This document shows positions 34,135 through 44,800 of a DNA stretch of 64,000 bases, in pieces. Position 1 is the first letter of the stretch, and each line of letters starts with the position of its first letter. The stretch is from Eumeta japonica (Eukaryota > Arthropoda > Insecta > Lepidoptera > Psychidae). The position numbers were made by a program, and so were the translations under genes. The notes under the pieces were generated by a model. That model saw only the letters and a program-made list of their open reading frames with translations. It was not told the origin of the DNA and searched no databases. The stretch spans positions 1 to 64,000 of the forward strand of contig BGZK01000188.1 in NCBI GenBank assembly GCA_005406025.1, written 5' to 3'.

Positions 34135-37100
34135 CTGAAAAAAATCCAGTTTTTCATACATCTGTGATTGTATAGATTTCGTCCGCGTAGACAGGATTAA
34201 TTCCTTCAAATTATGTATCGACCGATTAAGATCTTAATCATGATCCTGACTGCTTTCCCATTCTTGTTCATCCTCGTGGTCTGAACCCAGTTGTATTCAC
34301 AATGCCAATTTGTCTCATTCTCGATTCCAATTGTGGCCCTTCTTTTGATTCCAAACTAAATTTCGATTTAAATACACTCCAATTGTGATCCCGTTTTCAA
34401 TCTCAGTCACACTTTTAATTTTGATCTCTTTTTATTCCGAATTCAGTCATGATCTTGATTCTAATTTTGCTCCTACATTAGATTTCCATTTTGGTCCCAT
34501 TCTCGATATTGTACCCTCGTGGTTTAGACTTGCGATTCTGATCGTGTTTGCAAGCCAAGGCAAAACTAGTACTCAAATTAAATTTATGCTATATTACTCA
34601 GGAATAGTGTAGCTGTCTATGACTGAAAAAAGTTTTATGCATAAAGATAAAGCCGATGCGAAATGCTAGTAGTCTATTTTACTCAGAGAGTTTCTTATTA
34701 ATGAAGTAATTCTTAGGATAGCTTTAACAATTTGGTTCAATAGTAAAAATACACAGACAATGTCAAATATGAATGCTAGTTTCCTTTTGCAGAAATTTTC
34801 CCATTCGCGAGTACAATATATTGCCAGTTTCATAGAATTTGATGAATATTTTAGGCACGCAAAAAAAATGAACAAAATATACACTCATTTTTATACATTA
34901 CACAACCCCACTCACCGAATTGTGAAAAACACATCTCACCACTTTTAATAAGCAATACTATTTCTAAATTTTATAGACGCACCTAACTTAAGTAAAAAAA
35001 ATTACTCTAATAAAAAGCAAATTACTCACACATACACTAAAAAAGCAAAAAAATAATAATTGGCCATCATACAGTACGTAGAAATCACATAAAGCATATA
35101 ATTTGCATAATCACATGTTCTAACTTGATAATAAAGATTAGCTAAACCGTTATAAGTTATAAAAGGACATACGGATAGCCAGACAGAAGTCTATAATACG
35201 CGAAATAGCATGTTTTGAATGTATACCAATTTTCATCAAGATTGGTAAGACAAATTTTTAACTTACAAAAGAACATACATACAAATAGAGATATATAGAC
35301 AGACAGAGAGACATTTGCCAATGATTTGTGCAATAAAATATTTTGATTGTACACCAATTTTCATTACAACCGGTCAAACCATTCTCAAGTTATAAAAGGA
35401 CATACAGTCATACATGAATTTCAAAAATGAGAGAATTAAGGTCAGTAAGTCATTAAACATGTAATAACAATATTTCACAAAAAATTGAATGTACTAACAG
35501 ATACTATGGATTTATATGGTAGTATAAACATATATCCTATGCAACCATCCTTCATTATTCCGTCCATAGGAATATATATCCATACAAATAACTCACTTTT
35601 CTTCATTAATTTTTCTGCTCGCTGTTTACTAACTGAAATCTGTGTCATGAATTTGTAACGTCACGAAGTTTACAGTCTTTCTCATATATAGTTGACTATA
35701 TCAGCGTGAACTGCATTAACATGCATCCAGATATTTAAAAAATGATTGTAAAGTGGCATACAGAAAAAAGATTTTGTCTTTTATAAAACTCAGTGAAAAT
35801 GTTATGAAATGGCTTCATCAATAGTTCAAGGATTAAGATTAGATGAAAGAAAAACGCAAAACAAAAGACGACATACATTCAAAAATACATATTTACAATA
35901 AATCGCTACGGAACCAACTGATCGCTTGTCAGTGATCATACTTGTGAACGCTCCGATAGCAGAAACAAAACTCTACTCCTGCGCGCCCGCACTTAACTAT
36001 TTATAGTTGGCGACTGGCGTATACAAAAGGTACTTATATCACCTGACAACGATCGAAAGCGCCGATGTCGTGCGAGGGGATGTTAATGGATAGAAAATTT
36101 TACTCCCCGAGATTTTTTTTTTAAGAAATTATTTTGTTCTATTTTGATTTGCGAACACAGTTCAATACTATAGGAATCGTACATAAATTATACAACCAAC
36201 GAAACCATAGTAGGGTATGTCTTTATGCTCTAATGTGTAATGAAGAAATGATGATGATGTCAGTCAAAATAAGAAATCGTGTAAATATTTCGGAATATTA
36301 AAATACACAGTGTACAGACATTTAATACTTTATGTGCACACGACTTGAAATTGTGTGTATGGAATTGATTTTTGAAAATCCACTATGATTCCTTGACTCC
36401 ATTTTGATGAAATGCTCAATTTATATATATTATATAGCATAAATAATAAAACATATACATCTTTTGTGTGTTTATTTACTATCTGAAGTAGTATCCAGTC
36501 TATTGTGGTTATAAGTTTAGAAAGGTTTTATACAATTTATAAGGGGCCATTATATGTTTATAAGGGATGTAGTTTATACTACATCACATGAATTTCATGA
36601 GTTTTGGGGCACTCTATCCTTGTCACATACTTTTCAGTTTTTAATTTAGAAACAATTAAATAAAAGTGGAACTTCTAAAATTATTTATTCATTTCTGTTT
36701 GAAATGTTAATTTATAAACTTAATAACAAACACACATTTTACAAAATGACAAAATTACTTTTATCATAGCTTCAAAGTCGGTATTGGTCTTTCGACATAT
36801 GTTAAAGATGGCTGACGCGTGACACCATAGCTATAATGACAATTTTTATTTTTTAATTGGTGTTCATAGTTTTATTACTTTAGATTTACACATGTCACAT
36901 CACAAAGCTTATGGCTCTTTCCTGTTTGTCACACAACATCACATTTTTTTTAATCTCTTTCAAAATTAATGTGTAAACATAATTTGTAAATGGCCCATAT
37001 TTTATAATATAAGGCTATGAGAAATACTGTAATGGTTTATAATAATATAATTAAAAAATGTTTAAGACCTAGGCAGCAAAAATAAAAATGATTGTGACAA

Positions 37101-40100
37101 ATGTTAAAATACGAACTACATGAAAAGAAGTTCTGCTTTAGTACAACCTCGAATGGATGTCAACCATTGCATAATAGCTATCCACTCAATATACCCATGA
37201 AAGAGACAGCCGGCACTAGATCATACCTTTCTCATCTAAAATTATATATGTAACCCGTGAAAGTGTATTTGTATGCACCGTAGAAAAGTGAAATTCGAAT
37301 CAATAGTTTTTTTTTGCATTGTATGTGCACTACAAAAGTTTCCAACACCAGTTCTATCTTAGCAAAATCTAAAGGCAGAGCTTGGAGTGACAAAATCATT
37401 GTTTACAAGTGCTTCTTCTTTGACCTAATCAATAATTTTGGAGGAGTTGTTTACAGTTATCACTAACAGTTGCTTTTACAGCATACCAAAAGTTTAATAA
37501 ACAATAAACTAAAAATAATTAAGAAAAATAAAAGTTAATGATTGTTATTTCATTCTATATTCATGAATAAAATAACAATTATCAAAATTATAACAAAGAA
37601 CACATGTTTAAACAATTGTTCTTGCAATTGACTTGTGACTTCATTGAATTTAAAAGAATTCAGCAATAAAGACCCAAAAAACTAACAATCAGTCACTGAG
37701 CTATTGTAAAGCAATTCCAAATAATAATAAAAAGTTGTTGTATCTACCTCGAAACATGTATTTTTATTTCTTTTATACTATTCAATATATTTAGATGCAG
37801 TTTTTGGCATTTTTTTAGAAATTTTTTAAAGGCATTTATGTTTGCTATAATTTACATTTCATTAAAAAATAATAGACAAATCTCATTTATTTTGCAAGAA
37901 GTAGAAAAAGCCATTTTTAGGCTTTTTAATGGCTTATGCTGATTAAGCCATAAGACACTTAAAATTAAAATATTGCAACATTGTAAGTCTTAGAAAGATC
38001 TACAGAACAGTTGACAATGGCATTTGACTATCTTCTAAGGATGACCCACAGCAAACACTTTTTCTTTCGAAATGTAATAAAAAAAAACTGGCCAAGAACA
38101 CATCGGGCCATGCGCATTATAGGATTCCAAAGCCATTATTACAAAGAAATGTACTACGCATGGGAAAAGTATATTGTTACACTTTTTCCATGTTTCCCAT
38201 ACTGAATAGTCATAAGCACTTTAGTCACCTATAAATAGAAAAACAAGTAGGTATGTCGACTATTATTATTAAACTAGTGTAACCTGAAGTGCATCACCAA
38301 AAGAGTGCATCTTCATGGCACTTATGTCCTTTTTTTGTTTGCAGTTTTTCCACAAGTACTTAAAAACAGTATATCCGACTAAATTCAAAATAAATTTTGT
38401 TGAAAATATTTAATAAGGGTTACTTTCACTATTTTTTTTTATAAGTGTGTTTTAGAAAATAGAAGGGAGGACATACAAGTTCTGCAAATTTCAAAGTTAT
38501 TATTTGTGAAATCATTCATGTAATTAAAAAGAATTTCTTAGAAACCTTAGTGTTGTTAAAATAACTGTCAAAATATGTACCACACATTGATGTTTGCTGA
38601 AAAAATTTTTTTCAGCTTCTCTTACATGAATGGGGTGCCCATAGAATTTTTCCTTTTAATTTAACTACCAAACAGCTCATACAAGACACCTACGCTATCC
38701 AATTTCATAAACATATGTTTTGTAGTTTTTGAATAAAATGCCTGTGACATATGGCTGGACGAACGGATATGATGAAACTATAAGGGTTCTGTTTTTGGCA
38801 TTTTGGCTCGGAACTCTAAAAATAACTTCCTTGTGAATCTATTTTGGTCAATATGGGATTAATCTTTATTAGTGGAACTAGAAGTATAACCAATAGGATC
38901 AAAATTGATATTGTAAGTCTGGATTAGAAATAGGCAACACTGCTAGTTTTATACAAGCAACACAGCTAGCACGAAATTGTTAATAATACTCACAAATATA
39001 CTAGTCAGTCTTTTAAAAGATACTCAAAGTTGGTTAGAAAAAATGTACTACAATATTTAAAAAAAAAATTCAACTACTTCACAAAAGGTGATTGTTTTGT
39101 TGTTTCTTAACCTTGTGAATCGTGCACTGAAGCATTTCAATGTCAATGTACATTTTTTACATAACACTAACCTGTTAAATCATCCCAGTGTGCAGATATT
39201 AATCCGGAACAATGTTCCTTTAATGCATTGGCACCAATCTCATCACCTGCTGAATAAAACTTCACACACGTTCTGAAAAGTGAAAAAAGATTTTTTTAGC
39301 AAATGTTCTTTACTCATAGTTTACAAAATTTATTAACGAATTAACAAGAAAATGACAAGATAGAGCAAGTAATGCTAGGCATCTTGACATGAAGTTTTGT
39401 AATAACGCATTAAGTACAAGTACAATTCATAAGTCTTTACCACTGTAGTCAGCTATCGGGATGATATGAAGTGTGTCGGGAGTGTGTGTGACGGCAGTCA
39501 TTGTGGTAAAGTTCCATGCATTGAAGTATATATCTTTAGCACAACACAATTTTGGATAATTTTCATAAGAAAACAATTTAGCCATTTAAAGAAGAGCTGT
39601 ATAGTGATCTGACTGCATAATAAATTCAAAGCCGCTTGTTTAATATCTACTTTGGAGAACAAATTACCGTTCAGAAAATTACTATGAAAATGATTACATA
39701 AATTTAATGAGCTATCAACCCATATTATTGAATATTGATAATAGCAATGTTTTATAATTAGGCAGCAAATTGTTAAGTGCTCTGTGGTAGTTACCTCATT
39801 AAGAATGGTTGAACATGCAGAAAAGTTGATAATTAAACTATAAATATTGTAAGTATATAATTCAACAGTTATGTTGCCAACAGTTTTAAATGAAAACTAT
39901 TTTCTTTATGAGTATTCCTTGAAATTTCAATACAATTTAAAATGTGATTACTAGCAGTAAGTTTATAATATGAACTCACCTTACTCCGACTGATGCGATA
40001 AGAGCTTGTTCACATTTATGCACCAAACCGTATAATTTGAAACCAGCTGCTGATTTCATCAACTGTAGTGCAAAAGTATCACCACGTGACAGATCCACGA

Positions 40101-41302
40101 CATCCATGTACAACCATTTTAGTAGTGCTGAACCAATATCATCAGGTAACATGGACCAATCTGAAATGATGATATAGTTTCAAAATAAAACCAATCAATA
40201 TTGAATTTAAAACACTCCTATTCATACATATTTTTTTTTTCAATTATTAACAATACCTAAATTGAATACTACTTGGTATTCAAGTTTAGACATACCTCTA
40301 TTAAGTTTAACCATTATTTTATAAATTATAGTGAATGTATTACTGTTAATAATTCTAATATTATTAATCAAAAAACATCTGTTGTTCCTTCTGTTCGATA
40401 AATATTCATGATTAAGGTATTGATTCAAATGAAATAATTGTAGAAGAGTTAAGCTATTGAGAATGAAAGGAAAGAAAGGTAAATTCTATGTTCATGCTAA
40501 CAAAGCTGTTTGGATATAGGAATATAGACAACAAAGTAGTTAGAAATTATACTTCTATACCCATGCTGTTATGGGGGCCAAACATCTCCAGAAAGATTCT
40601 CAGTTACATTTAAGTATTATGATACTAAAAAAATTATATCTGTCTATGTTTGTCTAAATATAGGCAATTGATTACCAAGCAAATCACTATTTATTTTGTC
40701 AAGGTTAATATAATTTATGAAATTAATTAATAATTTCACAATTTTTAGTAACAAATAATTTAAATTGCATAATATAAGGAAAGTATAAATAAAATGTAAT
40801 AAACTACTAAAAGAAATAAGAGAAATTTACCTAGTTCTTCAACATCCTTCAATGCATCTTCATTCCAGTCATCAGAGCGTGCATTCAACACAAATTTATG
40901 TCCAGGCATGTGCTTATTCTGTAGCTTCACTCTTATATCGGAATATGTGTCTCTGCCATATAAAGACGCCACGGTCATCAGAAGTCGGGCAACAAAACTA
41001 GTTTCACTAAGATCGCCTGCTGAAGCTGCTGCAAGAGTATACTTGCGTTCCACTTCAGCGCAATGAGCCTGAAGTTTACTATACTCTTCTTTCAGCAGCG
41101 ACAAGTGCTGCTGTAACTTCGTCACCTCATTCGATGCTACAAAAACATATATTAGCAATATAACACCTATATTCTATGGTTATATTGGTACTTCGAAGTC
41201 GGCAAAAAGAAAGTAAACAGTTCAGCAACGCCCACCAATAATACTTTTATTTGATAAAAAAAAAGAAAAATCATCAATTGTACACGATATTTACTCACCC
41301 AT
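33998..41302 (-). CDS. Ankfy1: Rabankyrin-5 / ANKFY1 homologue, N-terminal part (exons 41299-41302, 40831-41136, 39980-40160, 39172-39272, 33998-34134)
   Basis: Five exons give 243 residues that align with the start of animal rabankyrin-5, a Rab5 effector on early endosomes. Residues 4-40 are the N-terminal helix (EVTKLQQHLSLLKEEYSKLQ, close to the vertebrate form). Residues 60-165 are the BTB domain, with YSDI, HKFVLNARSDDW and LLKWLYMD. A BACK-like part follows, with CVKFYSAGDEI, SAHWDDL and SPLLYRMLKSKT, ending in REDVVFLCLVENHAN. The first coding exon holds only ATGG. All junctions are GT-AG, with phases 1, 1, 2, 1 and 0. The family has about 1100-1200 residues with ankyrin repeats and a C-terminal FYVE finger; none of those exons was found down to position 1. 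Either a very long intron carries the rest outside the window, or the gene is truncated. Confidence 0.88.
34220..34530. repeat. Degenerate short-period minisatellite
   Basis: Imperfect iterations of about 12-18 bases built on 'gattccaattttgatccc', for example tctcgattccaattgtggcc, cactccaattgtgatcccg and atcttgattctaattttgct. A similar short run is at 61640-61720. The 75-codon ORF at 34385 is a product of this repeat. Confidence 0.6.
35147..35410. repeat. Three-unit imperfect tandem repeat
   Basis: 'aagttataaaaggacatac' recurs at about 35152, 35260 (aacttacaaaagaacatac) and 35388. 'gtataccaattttcat' at 35221 recurs as 'gtacaccaattttcat' at 35349, a spacing of about 128 bases. Confidence 0.6.
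38078..38829 (+). repeat. Lepidopteran 'gaaactataagg' repeat, most complete copy (B)
   Basis: Begins aactggccaagaacacatcg and ends ggctcggaactctaaaaat, with gaaactataagggttctg about 45 bases before its end. It is collinear with copy A at 20026-20765. In copy D the terminal blocks gtagggttctgtag and tacggaaccctaaa are inverted relative to each other, so the family has subterminal inverted repeats and no coding capacity. Confidence 0.75.
39172..39272 (-). CDS. Ankfy1: Rabankyrin-5 exon 4: BACK-like
   Basis: Acceptor cttttcag|aac, donor aacag|gttagt. Encodes TCVKFYSAGDEIGANALKEH and ends SAHWDDL, matching the vertebrate 'ASHWDDL' block. Confidence 0.87.
39980..40160 (-). CDS. Ankfy1: Rabankyrin-5 exon 3: second half of BTB
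   Basis: Acceptor atttcag|att, donor gtaag|gtgagt, leaving in phase 2. Encodes LPDDIGSALLKWLYMD and QLMKSAAGFKLYGLVHKCE. Confidence 0.88.
40831..41136 (-). CDS. Ankfy1: Rabankyrin-5 exon 2: coiled coil and BTB start
   Basis: Acceptor tttttgtag|cat, donor ctag|gtaaat. Encodes residues 2-103, with LQQHLSLLKEEYSKLQ and HKFVLNARSDDW. Reading past the donor gives a false extension on the minus strand to 40760. Confidence 0.9.
41299..41302 (-). CDS. Ankfy1: Rabankyrin-5 initiator micro-exon
   Basis: The minus strand reads acattATGG|gtgagt: the coding part is the start codon plus one base, followed by a strong donor. Joining gives M-A-S-N-E-V. Confidence 0.75.
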
Positions 41303-41828
41303 AATGTCGTAAAGCCGATAGGTAATGTAACTTAAAAACTTGTTAGTTTTTAATGAATTAAAAAATTATTTCTCGGAAAAGTGGAAATGACAATCAGCCT
41401 ATTGTCATGAAATGTCACTTTCAGACTACGTTCCATACTTACATGATCATTTTGAAACCGTGGATAATTAATAATAAACTTAGCTTCCCCCTTTGCAATA
41501 ATCTTCATCTTATTAGTTTAAATAAATAACAGTGGAAATTATTTCACTAGGGAATTTAAATTGAGTTTTGGAAATTCATATTAAGTACATTACTGAACAA
41601 AAAAATTATGTAATATCAATGAACGAAACTTAAATTACAATGACTATTCTGGGTCATAGGCGGTAGATGTCGCTTTCTTGTAGAGGCCATAAAAAAAAAT
41701 CTATTTTCATGCAGATAACCTTCAAGTGATTTTGTCAAATATTGATAACAAAGTGTCCAGAAACACGAACTGGTCATTAATTATAAAAAAAATAATTTAC
41801 ATAATTTTCTTCCTTTCGTAACTGAGAA
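41303..41828. promoter_or_regulatory. Bidirectional promoter region, rabankyrin-5 / NIPSNAP
   Basis: 526 bp separate the two divergent start codons, so both 5' UTRs and both promoters must fit here unless upstream non-coding exons exist. The sequence is AT-rich with no evident TATA box in either direction. No repeat copy lies in it. Confidence 0.6.
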
Positions 41829-41884
41829 ATGACTACATTAAATCGAGTATTATGTTTAAGTACAGTGATACCAAAAAATACAAG
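41829..41884 (+). CDS. Nipsnap: NIPSNAP exon 1
   Basis: ATG preceded by TGA-GAA in frame. The donor is acaag|gtgggt, in phase 2. Encodes the first 18 residues of the presequence. The following intron is only 71 bp. Confidence 0.88.
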
Positions 41885-44800
41885 GTGGGTTCATTTCTAT
41901 GTGCTCGACATTTAAATTTGGAACGTGTTACCCAAAGTGCATTTTATTTTTGTAGATTGATCAGTACTACAGCATCTCGCTGGAACGCTGATGATGGATG
42001 GCTTTCTAAATTGCTGGTCAGGAAAATTGAACCTACGAAGGAGTCTCACAGTCGAATGCTTAGTGATAAGGAGATCGTATTTGCACTTCACACGCATAAT
42101 ATTAGACCAGACTCAGTAGACAAGTACCTGAAAAACTAGTACGTAAATACGTGTTATGTAGGCTTATATAAGCTAAAGCCGGCCGGCGTCATACCATAAT
42201 TGTCAATTGCTATTGGTACCAATTATGCAACAAGGATGTAAATAGAATTGTTCCATCACATATTATTTGATAGTCTGCTTACAGCATTTTTTATCAACAT
42301 TCCACGCCAGTTAGTTATAATGGAATTTTTAATAAAATAAGAGCAAAAATGACATCAAGAGTACTTATTTTTGTAGTATTTGTATTTAATTTATTTGCTT
42401 CTACTGAAAAATTTTATATTACATCAATTATCTTTCATAAATAGTGAAAAATAATAAATATAATAATTAGTTATTGCTAATTATTTGTGAAGCAAATTAG
42501 AACAAAATTAAAGGTGACTGGAAAATGATGTTGGAAATGAATTTCTACACAATTTATTAAGTTATTAATAGGTTATTGACACTTGATAATCTTTGGTTTT
42601 ATTTTAATACATGATTTATGCATGACTGGTCTATTAGATATTATTTAATGGGTACATGTTAAAAACCATATGGGAGTTGTATACATTTCTTCTTATATGG
42701 TGAATCATGATTATGACTAAAGACATTGTTATGATAGTAGTAAATTTACTGTTATTACAGTAAATTTACTGAAGTCCTCATACTCTTTTAATCAATAATT
42801 TATTTTAACGGATTGATAGCCAATATGTTGTTGAGAAATCAAGTGATTCCATAAGATTTTGATATTCATTATCTATTTAGATTTACAGTGCTTTTAAATA
42901 AGAGTGAAAATGTATGATAGTAACACATATTTTATAATTACAACAATTAATGTTACTTTTCAGCAAAACCTCAGTTGAATTTGTACATTCTCAAAAATCT
43001 GAACTAGGCTGTGAGCTAGTGGGATCATGGACAGTTTCTGTGGGTGATATGGATCAAGCTCTACATTTATGGCGTTATGTTGGTGGTTTTGAAAAGATTG
43101 ATAAAGCGAAGATATTATTCAAAGAGTCCCCAGTCAGTATCAATTATTGATATTAATCACTATAAAAATATTTTACATGTAATTTTAAAGTGTCCATTAT
43201 TTAAGTCAAAACCTCGATTCGATGCTGTCAGTAAACTATTTCTTACTTACTATAATGTCTTGTATCAATATTGATTTTATTTTTCCTTCAGGAGTATCAA
43301 GCTTTGGAGAAGGAACGTGGCAATTTTGTGAGATCCAGGCATCTCCAATATTTACTAAAGTTTAGCTTCTGGCCAGATGCCGAGCCGCGACCCTCAAAGA
43401 ACATATATGAGATTCGTTCTTACAGGTCAGAATCGTTAAATATAATAATTCTCATGTTGTACACATACTTTCTATCTATGCTCTTATTGTTATTGATTAT
43501 TGTTACCCCAATTATTTTTGGACCCTTTAGTGAAGTGAATCATTTTATTTTATTTAAGTCATTTATTTACACAGTGATTGTAAAAAAAGACAATGGCTAT
43601 GAATACATTAAATAAAAAATTACAGAACATAACAAGTTAAATGTTTTCAACATATTAAAAATCATTATTTCGATGTTTTTGTTTTTAAGTGTAATATACT
43701 TCTAGAAAGTATAATTGTTTATAATTTAAAATCAAGAGATTTTTGAAATAATCATAACAAAAGGAAACTGGCCAAGTACTTGTTGGCCATGCAAAATGTA
43801 GGGTTCTGTAGTTTTATGTCAAAATATGCAGACTTAGAAGGGGCTTTTTCTCTGATAACTCTTAACTGAGTTCATGTTTTAACAGCTAATAATATCTAAA
43901 AATGGGCCCAAGTAGGACTGGTGTTAAAGATGTTATTATATTATATTTTCCATAATTTTACATTGTTCCTAAACTTATATTTACAAATTATTTTACATAA
44001 ACAACAATGTCATGTCAATTTTATCAATGAAATTTGTAGAAAATTTTGTTTTTTATTTTTCCAAGTACATTTTATAAGTTGATCAACTATTATTCGTTAA
44101 CTTGTAAAATCATTTAGCTGTGATGGTTTTCCCTTTAACCTTATTATTTATTATATGGTACTGTGGTGAATTTTTTTGCATATCCATGTATAACTTTGTT
44201 TTTTAATGAGCTATTCAATGAACCTCATGCAATGTGCTAAGAACAGAAATTCATACGCGTTTTACAAATTACAGTTTTAGTACTAAGAATTTCTTAGCTA
44301 AGCCACAGACAGACAGACATGGCGAAACTATAGGGAGTCCTTGTGGATTACGGAACCCTAAAAAAGAAGAGGATACTTGAGGTTGAAAAAGTTGTTACAA
44401 ATAGCGTTTTACCAGCTAGCATACTTTTATAATAAATACATAGTAAACAATACCCATTCGTCTACTTTTAAAAAATAACTTTAAGATTATGATTTCATAT
44501 GTAAGAATGATTTTTTTTTGTGGCAACAAACAGTCATTTACTATTTTTAGTTGTTAAAAGTTAGATGTACAATCAAATAGACCTACAGTGCCAAAAAATA
44601 AATAAAAAATTACAATGTTTAGATTACAAAGCGAATATTAAAACTTCTGTATATATGTATGTGATAAAATAAAAGCACAGTAAATGGCTAAAACAAAAGT
44701 TTACAATAAACAATTATTTCTAGTCAATAATTTTACACAATTTACTCAGCATTAATTGTTTAAAATTATTTAATATATTGTTAAATAGATTCACTTTTGA

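Larger units (their letters stand above)
34135..39171 (-). other. Fourth intron of rabankyrin-5
   Basis: 5037 bp of AT-rich sequence holding the minisatellite at 34220-34530, the tandem repeat at 35150-35410 and repeat copy B at 38078-38829. No further exon is recognised. Confidence 0.65.
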
